Assembly: GCF_002223055.1 (NCBI RefSeq)
Contig: NZ_NKFL01000004.1
Coordinates: 1-64,000, forward strand
Direction: 5' to 3'
Length of the DNA: 64,000 nucleotides
Source: Burkholderia sp. HI2500
GTDB taxonomy: Bacteria; Pseudomonadota; Gammaproteobacteria; Burkholderiales; Burkholderiaceae
The position numbers and the translations under genes are program-made. Positions within the stretch are counted from its first letter, which is position 1, and the number at the start of each line of letters is the position of its first letter. Below the pieces are notes generated by a model. It had not been told where the DNA came from and did not search any database. It saw nothing but the letters and a program-made list of their open reading frames with translations. Below are positions 31,524-42,992 of the stretch, piece after piece.

Positions 31524-31542
31524 TCGGGAGCGTTCGAACGAC

Positions 31543-32412
31543 ATGGACAAGCTTGAACAGTTTCTGACGCGCGCCGAAGCGCTGCTCGGCCGTCTCGAGG
31601 GGATGCTGCCGCCCGCGCCGGCCGCGGTCGACTGGAATGCCGCGCACGCTTTCCGCTGGCGCAAGCGCCAGGGGCGCGGCTATCTGCAGCCGGTGCCGGC
31701 CGTGTCGTCGATCACGCTCGACGATCTGCACAACATCGATCGCCAGAAAGGGCTGATCGAACAGAACACGCGGCAGTTCGTACAGCAGAAGCCGGCCAAC
31801 AACGTGCTGCTGACCGGCGCGCGCGGTACCGGCAAATCGTCGCTGATCAAGGCGTGCCTGAACGCGTATGCGAACGAGGGCCTGCGCCTGATCGAAGTCG
31901 ACAAGGACGACCTGCACGATCTCGGCGACATCGTCGACCTGATCTCGCAGCGTCCCGAGCGCTTCATCGTGTTCTGCGACGACCTGTCGTTCGAGGAAGG
32001 CGAGTCGGGCTACAAGGCGCTGAAGGTCGCGCTCGACGGCTCGATCGCCGCGCAGTCGGACAACGTGCTGATTTACGCGACGTCGAACCGCCGCCATCTG
32101 CTGCCCGAGTACATGAGCGACAACGAGTCGTACAAGCATCTTCCGGATGGCGAGATTCACCCCGGCGAAGTCGTCGAGGAAAAGATCTCGCTGTCGGAGC
32201 GCTTCGGCCTGTGGGTCAGCTTCTATCCGTTCAAGCAGGACGACTACCTCGACATCGTCGGGCACTGGCTGCGTCATTTCGGCTGCCCGGATGCGGAGAT
32301 CGAATCCGCACGCGGCGACGCGCTCGTGTGGGCGCTCGAGCGCGGTTCGCGCTCGGGGCGCGTCGCGTGGCAGTTTGCGCGTGACTGGTCGGGCCGCAAG
32401 GAGCGGGCATGA
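31543..32412 (+). CDS. DUF815 family P-loop ATPase
   Basis: A 289-residue AAA-like ATPase of unknown physiological role. Walker A (TGARGTGKSS) is near residues 90-99, followed by a Walker B stretch (RFIVFCDDLSFEEGE near 140-154) and a sensor-like TSNRRHLLPEYM segment near 182-193. The N-terminal ~70 residues are family specific. Its stop overlaps the mutT start by 4 bp, so the two are probably made together. No function is proposed beyond ATP binding. Confidence 0.85.
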   Translation: MDKLEQFLTRAEALLGRLEGMLPPAPAAVDWNAAHAFRWRKRQGRGYLQPVPAVSSITLDDLHNIDRQKGLIEQNTRQFVQQKPANNVLLTGARGTGKSSLIKACLNAYANEGLRLIEVDKDDLHDLGDIVDLISQRPERFIVFCDDLSFEEGESGYKALKVALDGSIAAQSDNVLIYATSNRRHLLPEYMSDNESYKHLPDGEIHPGEVVEEKISLSERFGLWVSFYPFKQDDYLDIVGHWLRHFGCPDAEIESARGDALVWALERGSRSGRVAWQFARDWSGRKERA

Positions 32413-32852
32413 GCGCGGATCTCGCACAAGGCGCGGTGCGCGCGCCCGATGGCCGCAGGGTGACGGAAGTCGCGGTCGGCGTGATGGTGCAGCCGGACGG
32501 AAGCTACCTGCTCGCGCAGCGGCTGCAAGGCAAGCCGTATGAAGGCTACTGGGAGTTTCCTGGCGGCAAGCTGGAGGCCGGTGAAAGCGTCGAGGACGCG
32601 CTTGCGCGCGAACTGCACGAGGAGCTCGGCATCGAAGTCACGGCCAGCCACCGCTGGCACACGCTCGAGCACGATTATCCGCATGCGTACGTGCGGCTGT
32701 ATTTCTGCAAGGTGACGGGCTGGACGGGTGAGCCGCACAGCAAGGAAGGGCAGGCGTTCGTGTGGCAGCAACTGCCGGTCGCCGTCGCGCCGCTGTTGCC
32801 GGCCGCGCTGCCGGTGCTCGAACTGCTCGAGAAGGAAGCCGCGTCGAACTGA
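32409..32852 (+). CDS. mutT: Nudix hydrolase, 8-oxo-dGTP diphosphatase (MutT)
   Basis: A 147-residue sanitising pyrophosphatase that hydrolyses 8-oxo-dGTP and so prevents A-T to C-G transversions. The Nudix box GGKLEAGESVEDALARELHE begins near residue 53 and continues ELGIE, matching G-x5-E-x7-REUxEExGU. The N-terminal AVGVMVQPDGSYLLAQRLQGK strand and the WEFPGGK segment are typical of MutT rather than other Nudix groups. A short imperfect hairpin follows at about 32869-32886, where transcripts converge with yacG. Confidence 0.92.
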   Translation: MSADLAQGAVRAPDGRRVTEVAVGVMVQPDGSYLLAQRLQGKPYEGYWEFPGGKLEAGESVEDALARELHEELGIEVTASHRWHTLEHDYPHAYVRLYFCKVTGWTGEPHSKEGQAFVWQQLPVAVAPLLPAALPVLELLEKEAASN

Positions 32853-32912
32853 CGCCATGATGGCCTGCCGGAAAGGCGGGCCATATCACTAGCAGGCGGT
32901 GCTGCGCGCCGC

Positions 32913-33113
32913 TCAGCTGTCGCGGCGGCCGTCCGTGCCGTCTTCTTCCGACGAGGGGCCCTCGTCGGAGGATCCTCCGATCCGGTACTTTTCCGCGGCC
33001 CATGCGCCGAGGTCGAGCTGCTTGCAGCGGGCCGAGCAGAACGGGCGGAACTGATTTTCGGGCGTCCAGCGCACTTCGGCGCCGCACGACGGGCATTTCA
33101 CAACGGTAGTCAT
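32913..33113 (-). CDS. yacG: DNA gyrase inhibitor YacG
   Basis: A 66-residue zinc-finger protein that binds GyrB and inhibits gyrase. Four Cys ligands are arranged Cys-x2-Cys near residues 8-11 (CPSCGAEV) and Cys-x3-Cys near 27-31 ([12 protein letters not shown]), with the family AAEKYRI segment after them. The C-terminal tail is acidic and disordered. It is the last gene of a zapD-yacG pair, as in many proteobacteria, and begins 25 bp after the zapD stop. Confidence 0.93.
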   Translation of the reverse strand: MTTVVKCPSCGAEVRWTPENQFRPFCSARCKQLDLGAWAAEKYRIGGSSDEGPSSEEDGTDGRRDS

Positions 33114-33138
33114 ACGAAAGCGATCCGGCCCGCGGCCG

Positions 33139-33945
<807 letters not shown>

Positions 33946-34003
33946 TCACTCTCTACCCTAGCAACGCGCCAATTTCGTACACCATCACGATTGGGCTCGC
34001 GGT

Positions 34004-34612
34004 TCAGCGCGCGGCGGCCGCAAACGCGAGATAGCGTTGGTGCAGTGCATCGACCTGTGCGGCGAGCGTGTCGGGTGTCGTCGCGTCGTTGACGATCACG
34101 TCGTCGGCCGCCGCGAGACGGGCTTCGCGCGTCGCCTGTTTCGCGATGATCGCTTCGACCTGCTCGCGCGTGAAGCCGTTGCGCCGCATCACGCGTGCGA
34201 TCTGCGTTTCGACCGCGCAATCGACGACGAGCACGCGATCGCTGCGCGCCTTCCAGTTGCCTGACTCGACGAGCAGCGGCACGACGAACATCACGTACGG
34301 GCCCTGCGCTTCGCGGGCCTCGCGATCGGTTTCCGCGCGGATCAGCGGATGCGTGATCACTTCAAGGCGCCGGAGCGCGGCGTCGTCGCTGAAGATCAGT
34401 GCGCGCATCTTCGCACGATCGAGCGAGCCGTCGGCGGCAACGAAGCCGGGGCCGAATGCCTGTTCGATCGCCGGCATCGCGAGACCGCTCGGTGCGGTGA
34501 TGCGATGGGCGATCAGATCGGTATCGACCAGTGACGCGCCGCGGGCGCCGAACAGGTCGGCGACGGTCGTCTTGCCGCTGCCGATGCCGCCGGTGAGTCC
34601 AATTGCGAACAT
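34004..34612 (-). CDS. coaE: Dephospho-CoA kinase
   Basis: A 202-residue P-loop kinase for the last step of coenzyme A synthesis. The start [21 protein letters not shown] carries Walker A at about residues 8-15, then [14 protein letters not shown] near 32-45 and the DE/lid segment [15 protein letters not shown] near 87-101. It starts 1 bp after the pilD stop, a grouping (pilD-coaE-zapD-yacG) common to gamma- and betaproteobacteria. Confidence 0.95.
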   Translation of the reverse strand: MFAIGLTGGIGSGKTTVADLFGARGASLVDTDLIAHRITAPSGLAMPAIEQAFGPGFVAADGSLDRAKMRALIFSDDAALRRLEVITHPLIRAETDREAREAQGPYVMFVVPLLVESGNWKARSDRVLVVDCAVETQIARVMRRNGFTREQVEAIIAKQATREARLAAADDVIVNDATTPDTLAAQVDALHQRYLAFAAAAR

Positions 34613-34613
34613 G

Positions 34614-35525
34614 TCAGCCTCCGAGCGCCGAATAGAACGGGGTGCCGAAAAACAGCGTCGCGGCGCCGCCTGCCGCGAGGAACGGGCCGAACGGAATCGG
34701 CTCCTCGAAGCGCATGCGGCCGCGCCAGGTCGCGATGAGCCCGACGATCGCGCCCGTCACGGCGGCGAACAGCACGACCTGCGGCAATGCGGCCCAGCCC
34801 ATCCATGCGCCGAGCGCGGCGAGCAGCTTCAGGTCACCAAAACCGATGCCCTCGATGCCGCGCAGCCATTTGAACAGCCAGTAGATCGCCCACAGGAACA
34901 GGTAGCCGGCCATGGCCCCGATCACCGCCGAGCGCAGCGACGTGAACGTGCCGCCGAGGTTCAGCGCGAGCCCGGCCCAGAGGAGCGGCAGCGTCATCGA
35001 GTCGGGCAGGTAGCCCGTCCGGATATCGATCGCGCTCATCGCGAGCAGCGCGGCGCACAGCGCGAATGCGGCAAGGGCGGCGACGGTCGGGCCGAATACC
35101 GCGAGCGAGCCGGCGGCGAGCAGCGCGCACGCGAGCTCGACGAGCGGATATACGATGCCGATCGAATGGCCGCAGCGCCGGCAGCGCCCGCGCAGCATCA
35201 GAAAGCTGACGAGCGGGATGTTTTCCCATGCGCGCAGCACGTGGCCGCAATGCGGGCAGGCGCTGCGCGGGCGCCACAAATCGTAGCGCGGCGGGTAGCC
35301 GTCGTCGGGCGGAGCGCTCGCGTTGCCGGTCGCTTCATCGATCTCGGCCTGCCACGCACGCTGCATCATCACGGGCAGCCGGTGGACGACCACGTTCAGG
35401 AAGCTGCCGACGCAAAGGCCGACGACGACCGCGAATGCATACTGCAGCGCGGGCGGCAGCATCGCCAGCGCGAGCAGCGTGCTCTCGGGCGAATCGGTAA
35501 CGGAGTACAGGGGCGCTGGCGTCAT
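34614..35525 (-). CDS. pilD: Prepilin leader peptidase/N-methyltransferase
   Basis: A 303-residue polytopic aspartic protease that cleaves and N-methylates type IV prepilins and type II pseudopilins. The cytoplasmic methylation loop has the two Cys pairs CPHC and CRRC about 20 residues apart (near residues 80-110). The protease Asp residues are in [12 protein letters not shown] and in the GFGD motif ([10 protein letters not shown]). Eight or so membrane helices follow. ATG at 35525 is preferred to TTG at 35534. It lies 45 bp after pilC. Confidence 0.94.
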   Translation of the reverse strand: MTPAPLYSVTDSPESTLLALAMLPPALQYAFAVVVGLCVGSFLNVVVHRLPVMMQRAWQAEIDEATGNASAPPDDGYPPRYDLWRPRSACPHCGHVLRAWENIPLVSFLMLRGRCRRCGHSIGIVYPLVELACALLAAGSLAVFGPTVAALAAFALCAALLAMSAIDIRTGYLPDSMTLPLLWAGLALNLGGTFTSLRSAVIGAMAGYLFLWAIYWLFKWLRGIEGIGFGDLKLLAALGAWMGWAALPQVVLFAAVTGAIVGLIATWRGRMRFEEPIPFGPFLAAGGAATLFFGTPFYSALGG

Positions 35526-35570
35526 GAGGCTCAAGGTTCGGACTAAAAGGCGACAGAATCGGTTGCGATG

Positions 35571-36782
35571 CTACACCACGTTGCCGAGCTGAAGGATGGG
35601 GAGGTACATCGCGATCACGAGGCCGCCGACGAGTGCACCCAGTACGATCACGATCAGCGGTTCGCCGAGCGCGGCGAGTGCATCGAGACGCGCGTCGAGC
35701 TGGCGTTCGCACAGCGCCGCGATGTCGGCGAGCATCGTGTCGAGCGCACCCGTCTCCTCGGCGACGGCGATCGGCTGCACGACGTCGTCCGGAAAGCAGC
35801 CGGCCGACTGCATGGCGTCCGCGAGGCGTGCGCCGCGCAGCACGCGGGCTGCGATGTGCGCAGTGGCGTGCTCGAACACCGGATGGCCGGCGGTGCGCTC
35901 GAGCGTGGCGAAGGCGTCGGCGAGCGGCACACCGGCGCCGAGCAGTGTCGCCAGCGAGCGGCACCAGCGTGCGGCCGCGTACCGGCTGAGCGCGCTACCC
36001 GCGAGCGGCGCGTGCAGCAGTTGCCGCGCGACAGCGTGGCGCAGCGGTGCCGACCGCCGCAGCGCGTGATGTGCGGCCAGCACGGCTGCCGCGGCAATGG
36101 CAAGGAGCCCACCGCCCCATGCCGACAGCGCGGAGGACAGCGCGAGCAGCGCGCGGGTTGGCGCCGGCAGTGCGGCGCCGAAACCGTCGAAGATCTGGCG
36201 GAACGTCGGTACCACCCACACCATCAACGCGGCCGAGATCGCGAGCCCGAACAGGATGACGGCCGCCGGGTACGCGAGCGCGGCCCGCAGCTTGCGCCAC
36301 TGCGCTTCGGTGCGCTCGCGGTGTTCCGCGACCCGCGTCAGTACGATCCCAAGCGAGCCGGACGCTTCGCCGACCTCGATCAGTTGGCGATACAGCGTGC
36401 CGAACTGGGATGGATAGCGTGCGAGCGCGTCGGCGAAGCGCCGGCCGCCGACGATCTCGCGGGCGAGACCTGCGGCGATGCGCGGCAGGCCGTCGTGTGG
36501 CCGCGTACGCGCGAGCATCTCGAGCGACGGCGCGAGCGGCAACCCGGCCTGCAGCAGGCTCGCGAGCTGGCGCGTGAAGCGTGTGACGTCCCGCGCGCTG
36601 GCCGTGGGCGGCCGGGCCGGCCCGCGGACATCGAGCGACAGCACGGCGACGGCGTCGCGTGCGAGCGTGGCACGTGCGCTCGCGGCGTCGAATGCAATGA
36701 CGGTCCCGCGGCGCGATGTGCCGTCGCGACGGCGGCCACGCCATGCGAAGCGGGTTTCGCGCGGCGGCGTGTGCATGCTCAT
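35571..36782 (-). CDS. pilC: Type IV pilus/type II secretion inner-membrane platform protein
   Basis: A 403-residue GspF/PilC-family protein with two T2SSF repeats (about residues 65-185 and 270-390) and three membrane helices (near 165-190, 215-235 and 375-398). It anchors the assembly ATPase to the pilus base. FTRQLASLLQAGLPLAPSLEML and the related WCRSLATLLGAGVPLADAF mark the start of each repeat. It overlaps pilB by 4 bp. PilC is favoured over GspF because pilD follows. Confidence 0.9.
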   Translation of the reverse strand: MSMHTPPRETRFAWRGRRRDGTSRRGTVIAFDAASARATLARDAVAVLSLDVRGPARPPTASARDVTRFTRQLASLLQAGLPLAPSLEMLARTRPHDGLPRIAAGLAREIVGGRRFADALARYPSQFGTLYRQLIEVGEASGSLGIVLTRVAEHRERTEAQWRKLRAALAYPAAVILFGLAISAALMVWVVPTFRQIFDGFGAALPAPTRALLALSSALSAWGGGLLAIAAAAVLAAHHALRRSAPLRHAVARQLLHAPLAGSALSRYAAARWCRSLATLLGAGVPLADAFATLERTAGHPVFEHATAHIAARVLRGARLADAMQSAGCFPDDVVQPIAVAEETGALDTMLADIAALCERQLDARLDALAALGEPLIVIVLGALVGGLVIAMYLPILQLGNVV

Positions 36783-38065
36783 GCGGCAGGTGTCGCGGCG
36801 AGGGCTTCCGCGATGCTCGTCGTGCCGTCACGGACGCGCGCGAGCGCCGCGTCGCGCAGACTGCGCACGCCTTCGGCCGCCACGCATCGCGCGAGCTCGC
36901 CAACACTCGCCCGTGCGACGATGCGTTCCGCCAGCCCGGACGACACCGGCATCGTCTGATGCAGGCCGACGCGGCCGCGATAGCCGATGCCGTGACAGGC
37001 CGGACAGCCTCGCGCGACGAACGGCCGCCATCCGGTTGCGAGGGCGGCCGGGTCGCAGCCGGCTTCGCGCAGGACGGGCACCGGTGCGTCCGAGTGCACG
37101 CGGCAGGCGGTGCACAGCCGCCTGACGAGGCGTTGCGCGGTGACGAGGTGCAGCGCGGCCGCGAGGTTGTACGGCGCGACACCGATGTCGAGCAGCCGCG
37201 CGACGGCGGCCGGTGCGTCGTTCGTGTGCAGCGTCGACAGCACGAGATGGCCGGTCTGCGCGGCCTTGATCGCGACGTCGGCCGTCTCCGCATCGCGAAT
37301 CTCGCCGACCATGATGATGTCCGGATCCTGCCGCAACAGCGCGCGCAGGGCTGTCGCGAACGTGAGCCCGGCCTTTTCGGCGACGCCGACCTGGCTGATG
37401 CCGTCGAGCTGGATCTCGGCGGGATCCTCGACCGTGCAGACGTTGTGCGCGTCGCGATCGAGCATCTGCAGCGCGCAATAGAGCGACAGCGTCTTGCCGC
37501 TGCCGGTCGGACCCGTGACGAGTACGAGGCCATGCGGGGCGCGTATCGCGGCCTCCATCGCGGCCGCCTGCTGCGCGTCGAAGCCGAGGCGGGCGAGTGT
37601 GAGGTCGGTCGGCATGGTTTCGAGCCGCCGCAGCACCAGCTTTTCACCGAACAACGTGGGCAGCGAGCTGACCCGGTAGTCGCCGCGCGTACCGCCATCG
37701 ATCACGATGCGCAGCCTGCCGTCCTGCGGGAGCCGCCGCTCGGCGATGTCCATGCGCGCGAGCACCTTGATCCGGGTGACGAGCGCGTCGCGCAGATGAA
37801 GGGGCGGCCGTGCATGTTCGTGCAGCACGCCGTCGATGCGCAGGCGGATGCGCCAGCCGGCTTCGAATGGTTCGACGTGGATGTCGGATGCGTCGCGCAC
37901 GCGCGCTGCATGAAGCGTGTCCGTCAGCAGCCGCACGGCCGGCGCATCGTCGAGCTGGGCCGCGTCGAGCGCGCGCGGTGCGGTGGCGGGCGACGCATCG
38001 GCGTGGGCGGGTGGCTGCGTGCGCAGCGGCGCCCCGGGAGGAGGGAAGTGCATGTGAGCCGGCAC
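36779..38065 (-). CDS. pilB: Type IV pilus assembly ATPase, short form
   Basis: A 428-residue GspE/PilB-type secretion ATPase. Walker A GPTGSGKT is at residues 185-192, the Asp box at ~214 (VEDPAE), Walker B IIMVGEIRD at 250-258, and a C-terminal zinc domain with two Cys-x2-Cys pairs (CTAC and CPAC). It lacks the ~130-150-residue N-terminal MshEN/GspE-N domain of full-length PilB; the N-terminus is a Pro/Ala-rich stretch instead. The GTG at 38065 has an AGGCGG site; an ATG at 38053 is the alternative. Confidence 0.88.
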   Translation of the reverse strand: MPAHMHFPPPGAPLRTQPPAHADASPATAPRALDAAQLDDAPAVRLLTDTLHAARVRDASDIHVEPFEAGWRIRLRIDGVLHEHARPPLHLRDALVTRIKVLARMDIAERRLPQDGRLRIVIDGGTRGDYRVSSLPTLFGEKLVLRRLETMPTDLTLARLGFDAQQAAAMEAAIRAPHGLVLVTGPTGSGKTLSLYCALQMLDRDAHNVCTVEDPAEIQLDGISQVGVAEKAGLTFATALRALLRQDPDIIMVGEIRDAETADVAIKAAQTGHLVLSTLHTNDAPAAVARLLDIGVAPYNLAAALHLVTAQRLVRRLCTACRVHSDAPVPVLREAGCDPAALATGWRPFVARGCPACHGIGYRGRVGLHQTMPVSSGLAERIVARASVGELARCVAAEGVRSLRDAALARVRDGTTSIAEALAATPAA

Positions 38066-38136
38066 GCTGGCCGCCTGTTGACCGTGACCAGCAGATGGTC
38101 GCGCGTCGCGGGCGGCGCCGGCAGTCAGCCGTTCGG

Positions 38137-39429
38137 CTAGCGCGTGGTGGCGCGTGCGGTGCGCGAGCCGCGCGGCTTGAAGAGCTTGACGGTGCGCACG
38201 GCCTGATCGTCGCTGCGCATCACCTCGAGCATGACGTCACCGATTTTCAGGCACACGTCGTCTTCCGGAATTTCCTCGAGGATTTCGAGCACCAGGCCGT
38301 TCAGCGTCTTCGGCCCGTCAGTCGGCAGCTTCAGGTGCAGCCAGCGATTCAGTTCGCGCAGCGGCATGCTCGCCGAGACGATGCATTCGCCGTTCTCGTC
38401 CCAGCCGCCCTTGCGTTCGCTGCGCGGCATCGACGTCGTGAATTCGCCGATCAGCTCCTCGATGATGTCTTCGGGCGTGACGAGCCCTTCGAGCTCGCCG
38501 TACTCGTTGACGACGAGCGCGGTCCGCTGCCGGGTCTCCTGGAAAAACTGGAGCTGCTGGACCACCGGTGTGCCGGACGGCACGTAGTACGGCTCGGCGA
38601 GCAGCGCGCGCAGCGTCTCGCGGTCGAATTCCTGGTTGTGCAGCGCGGTCAGCGTCTTGCGGACGTGCAACACGCCGAGCACCTTGTCGATGTCGCCTTC
38701 GTAGGCGACGAGCCGGTTGTGATAGCAGGTTTCGAGCTGGTGCAGGACGTCGTCGAGCGGCGCGTAGAAATTGAGCGACTCGATCTGGCGGCGCGGCACC
38801 ATCACGTCGTCGACCGTGATGTTCTCGAGGTCGAACAGGTTGAGCAGGATGCTGCGGTGCTTGGTCGGCATGAAACTGCTCGACTCGAGCACGATGGCCC
38901 GCAGCTCGTCGGCCGACATTCTCTGGTCGCGACCCTTCTTCGTGTTGATGCGCAGCACCCACAGCACGCCGTTCGCGAGGGCGTTGACGAACCAGACGAC
39001 GGGCTTGAACACGCGCATCAGCGGCGCGATCACGAGGCTCGCGGGCAGCGCGATGCGTTCGGGGAACGTCGCACCGACGATCTTCGGCGCGATTTCGGCG
39101 AACACGATGATCAGGAACGCGACGATGCCGGTCGCGATCGACAGCGCAAGGTTGTTGCGGCCGAACGTATGCAGCGCGAGCGACGTCGTCAGGACCGGGA
39201 TGATCGTGTTGAACAGGTTGTTGCCGATCAGGATCACGCTGAGCAGCAGGTCAGTGCGCGTGAGCAGGCCTTGCGTGGTTTTCGCGCCGAGTGCGCCCTG
39301 GCTGGCGAGATGCTTCAGCCGATGGCGGTTGAGCGCCATCATCGCGGTCTCGGAAATCGAAAAGAAGCTGGAACAGAGGAGAAGCAGGAAGACGGCGCCG
39401 ATTTGCGCCCATAAGGGAATTTGGTCCAC
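38137..39429 (-). CDS. HlyC/CorC (CNNM-like) family membrane protein with CBS pair
   Basis: A 430-residue protein with an N-terminal DUF21/CNNM domain of three to four helices (about residues 5-150), a tandem CBS domain pair (about 205-325, including DDVMVPRRQIESLN and VNEYGELEGLVTPEDIIEE), and a C-terminal CorC/HlyC domain. Members are linked to magnesium or other divalent cation export. The start is GTG. It may be co-transcribed with pilB 71 bp downstream, but the pairing looks incidental. Paralogues differ in function, so no symbol is given. Confidence 0.88.
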   Translation of the reverse strand: MDQIPLWAQIGAVFLLLLCSSFFSISETAMMALNRHRLKHLASQGALGAKTTQGLLTRTDLLLSVILIGNNLFNTIIPVLTTSLALHTFGRNNLALSIATGIVAFLIIVFAEIAPKIVGATFPERIALPASLVIAPLMRVFKPVVWFVNALANGVLWVLRINTKKGRDQRMSADELRAIVLESSSFMPTKHRSILLNLFDLENITVDDVMVPRRQIESLNFYAPLDDVLHQLETCYHNRLVAYEGDIDKVLGVLHVRKTLTALHNQEFDRETLRALLAEPYYVPSGTPVVQQLQFFQETRQRTALVVNEYGELEGLVTPEDIIEELIGEFTTSMPRSERKGGWDENGECIVSASMPLRELNRWLHLKLPTDGPKTLNGLVLEILEEIPEDDVCLKIGDVMLEVMRSDDQAVRTVKLFKPRGSRTARATTR

Positions 39430-39529
39430 GCGTTGGAAGGCAGTGAAGGACTGGGATGGAAGGAATATAGCAGAGGCCGGCGACCGCGATGTGTCGTGCG
39501 CGACACAAGGGGCCTGCGGCGGCCGGGTA

Positions 39530-39563
39530 AAAAAAAACCGTGCACGAGGTGCACGGTTTTTTA
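39530..39563 (-). terminator. Rho-independent terminator after tRNA-Pro
   Basis: A perfect 9-bp stem ACCGTGCAC/GTGCACGGT (39537-39545 and 39549-39557) with a 3-nt loop. On the minus strand it is followed by a T-run. It begins about 13 nt past the tRNA 3' end. The T-run on the plus strand makes it symmetrical. Confidence 0.9.
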
Positions 39564-39569
39564 CAAATC

Positions 39570-39646
39570 TGGTCGGGGTGAGAGGATTCGAACCTCCGGC
39601 CTCTACGTCCCGAACGTAGCGCTCTACCAGGCTAAGCTACACCCCG
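39570..39646 (-). tRNA. tRNA-Pro, anticodon CGG
   Basis: A 77-nt cloverleaf with encoded CCA (39570-39572). The acceptor stem is CGGGGTG/CACCCCG, the anticodon stem CTACG/CGTAG with loop TTCGGGA, so the anticodon is CGG. The T loop is TTCGAAT. It reads CCG codons, which are abundant in this GC-rich genome. It has its own terminator. Confidence 0.97.
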
Positions 39647-39795
39647 ATTTTTGCTTTTCCGACTTCGCCCTCTTCGTTAAGAATCGCTGCGTCGTCACAA
39701 GCAAGAACGTAACTATAACGATGTTTTTTCTAAAAGGGAATACTTTGATGAAGAAAATTTTCGAGACAAGGCATCGCTTCGCGTTCGCGGCGTGT

Positions 39796-40791
39796 TTACG
39801 ATTGCCGCGACGTCGAGTATGAGCACAACCCGAGCAGGCTTTCCTTATAGATCGAGTCCGGGAACGCGGCGATCGCTGCTGCTGCCGCCTGCGCTTCCTG
39901 GCGTGCGCATTCGAGCGTGTGATCCAGTGCGCCCGAGCGCGTGATTGCTTCGAAGATCGTGTCGAAGCGATCGGTGCCGCCCTGTTCGATCGCCTCGCGT
40001 GCGAGTGCCGACTGTTCGGGCGTGCCGCGTTCGATCAGATAGATGAGCGGCAGCGTCGGCTTGCCTTCGCGCAGGTCGTCGCCGGCATTCTTGCCCATCG
40101 CCTCGGCCGTGCCCGCATAGTCGAGCCAGTCGTCCATGATCTGGAACGCGGTGCCGATCCGGCGGCCGTATTCGGCGGCGGCGGCCTCGGTCGGCGCATC
40201 GGCGCCGGCGAGCACCGCGCCCAGACGTGCCGAGGCCTCGAACAGCTTGGCCGTCTTGTAACGGATCACCTGCATGTAGCGCGTTTCGTCGACGTCCGCG
40301 TCGTGCATGTTGAGGAGCTGCAGCACCTCGCCTTCGGAAATGATCGTCGTCGCTTCCGACAGGATCTCCATCACGCGCATCTTGCCGACGCCGACCATCA
40401 TCTCGAACGAGCGCGAATAGAGGTAGTCGCCTACCAGCACGCTCGCCGCGTTGCCGAACAGCGCATTGGCGGTCTGGCGGCCGCGGCGCAGCTCGGATTC
40501 GTCGACGACGTCGTCATGCAGCAGCGTGGCCGTGTGGATGAACTCGACGACGGCGGCCAGCACGTGCCGCTGGTGCGACGTCTCGCCGAGCGCGCCGGCG
40601 ACGAGCAGCAGCAATGCCGGGCGCAGCCGCTTGCCGCCCGCGCCGATGATGTACTCGGCGATCTGGTTGATCAGCAGCACATCGGACGCGAGGCTTTGCC
40701 GGATAACGCGATTCACCTGCTCCATGTCAGTGGTGATCGGAGCGAGCAGATGGGCGGCGCTGAGGGTGGGGGAGGCGGTGGACGACGACAT
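39796..40791 (-). CDS. ispB: Octaprenyl diphosphate synthase
   Basis: A 331-residue trans-prenyltransferase that makes the C40 side chain of ubiquinone. Both Asp-rich motifs are present: LLHDDVVDESELRRG near residues 92-106 and QIMDDWLDYAG near 218-228. GGKRLRPALLLL near 53-64 is the usual substrate-binding segment. Chain length (octaprenyl) is inferred from Burkholderia having ubiquinone-8. It is divergent from rplU, sharing a 210-bp intergenic region. Confidence 0.93.
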   Translation of the reverse strand: MSSSTASPTLSAAHLLAPITTDMEQVNRVIRQSLASDVLLINQIAEYIIGAGGKRLRPALLLLVAGALGETSHQRHVLAAVVEFIHTATLLHDDVVDESELRRGRQTANALFGNAASVLVGDYLYSRSFEMMVGVGKMRVMEILSEATTIISEGEVLQLLNMHDADVDETRYMQVIRYKTAKLFEASARLGAVLAGADAPTEAAAAEYGRRIGTAFQIMDDWLDYAGTAEAMGKNAGDDLREGKPTLPLIYLIERGTPEQSALAREAIEQGGTDRFDTIFEAITRSGALDHTLECARQEAQAAAAAIAAFPDSIYKESLLGLCSYSTSRQS

Positions 40792-40917
40792 GATGATGGA
40801 ATTGGGTGATGCCGCGGATTATAAGTCGAATCCGCGATATGCCGGTCTGTCAGACGTACCAGCGGCGTGATTTTGGCCGTCCGGTAGAGGCCCGCGCGCG
40901 GCAATCGTCAATCGGCT

Positions 40918-40946
40918 TTGACTTGGGTGCTAACCCCATGTATAAT
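40918..40946 (+). promoter_or_regulatory. Sigma-70 promoter of rplU-rpmA
   Basis: TTGACT (40918-40923), a 17-bp spacer and a perfect TATAAT (40941-40946). This is the best consensus promoter in the window and sits about 50 nt upstream of rplU, as suits a ribosomal protein operon. Confidence 0.85.
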
Positions 40947-41001
40947 CACGTGTTTTCCGCGCGTGGTGTGCGGAAAAATTGGATCCAGAGTGAGGTTCTC
41001 A

Positions 41002-41313
41002 ATGTACGCGGTCATAAAAACCGGCGGCAAGCAGTACAAGGTTGCCGTTGGCGAAAAACTCAAAGTAGAACAGATACCGGCTGACATTGACGCTGAAATC
41101 ACGCTCGACCAGGTTCTCGCAGTGGGCGAAGGCGAATCGATTAAGTTCGGTACGCCGCTGGTCAGTGGGGCTTCCGTCAAGGCCACCGTTGTGTCGCACG
41201 GTCGTCATGCCAAGGTCACCATCTTCAAGATGCGTCGCCGGAAGCACTACCAAAAGCACGGCGGCCACCGCCAGAACTACACTGAGCTGCGCATCGACGC
41301 GATCAACGCGTAA
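41002..41313 (+). CDS. rplU: 50S ribosomal protein L21
   Basis: A 103-residue ribosomal protein that binds 23S r[23 protein letters not shown] is the typical start, and the conserved [20 protein letters not shown] segment lies near residues 75-93. It is first in the rplU-rpmA pair with rpmA 24 bp downstream behind an AAAGGAG site. Confidence 0.98.
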   Translation: MYAVIKTGGKQYKVAVGEKLKVEQIPADIDAEITLDQVLAVGEGESIKFGTPLVSGASVKATVVSHGRHAKVTIFKMRRRKHYQKHGGHRQNYTELRIDAINA

Positions 41314-41337
41314 GCGCCTCGGTAAAGGAGCAATCAG

Positions 41338-41601
41338 ATGGCACACAAAAAGGCAGGCGGCTCTTCCCGGAACGGCCGCGACTCCGAGTCGAAACGTCTC
41401 GGCGTGAAAGTGTACGGCGGCCAGGCAATCAATGCCGGCGGCATCATCGTGCGTCAGCGCGGTACGCGCATGCACGCAGGCGAGAACGTCGGCATGGGCA
41501 AGGATCACACCCTGTTCGCGCTGGTCGACGGTCACGTCAAGTTCGCGACGAAGGGCGCGGACAAGAAGCATCTGGTCATCGTTGTCCCGGCGGCTGCCTA
41601 A
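41338..41601 (+). CDS. rpmA: 50S ribosomal protein L27
   Basis: An 87-residue ribosomal protein whose N-terminal tail reaches the peptidyl transferase centre. The start [20 protein letters not shown] is the non-processed proteobacterial type (no extra N-terminal leader). It is followed by a strong terminator, so obgE has to be transcribed from a separate promoter or by read-through. Confidence 0.98.
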
Positions 41602-41629
41602 GTTCAGGCACCCACGGGCTTCGTAGCCG

Positions 41630-41663
41630 AAAGGCCCCGCAGTCTTCGCGGGGCCTTTTTTTA
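41630..41663 (+). terminator. Rho-independent terminator after rpmA
   Basis: AAGGCCCCGC-AGTCTTC-GCGGGGCCTT followed by TTTTT, 30 nt after the rpmA stop codon. Confidence 0.93.
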
Positions 41664-41786
41664 TTTGGCCGCCGGGCGCGTGTGCGTTCGGGCGGCCATC
41701 GCGCAACCGGCGTACGATCGGCCGAACGGCAGATTGTTCAAGCGCGCCGGCGCGCGGCACAATAGCGGAAATACTGGGCGGAGTGA

Positions 41787-42902
<1,116 letters not shown>

Positions 42903-42992
42903 GCGATTCCGGAACGCGCCGGGCGTGCCGCCCGGCGCCGGCGTTCAATTGCGCCCGGTCGGAAAGGCAGCAGATACAGGAGACAGTGCAGG

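Noticed and set aside
32869..32886. Hairpin between mutT and yacG as a terminator
   Set aside because: The stem is imperfect and no T-run follows on either strand.
39749..39822. Short frame starting MKKIFETRHRFAFAA
   Set aside because: Looks like the start of a signal peptide but stops after 24 codons and runs into the ispB 3' end on the other strand. Too short to support as a gene.
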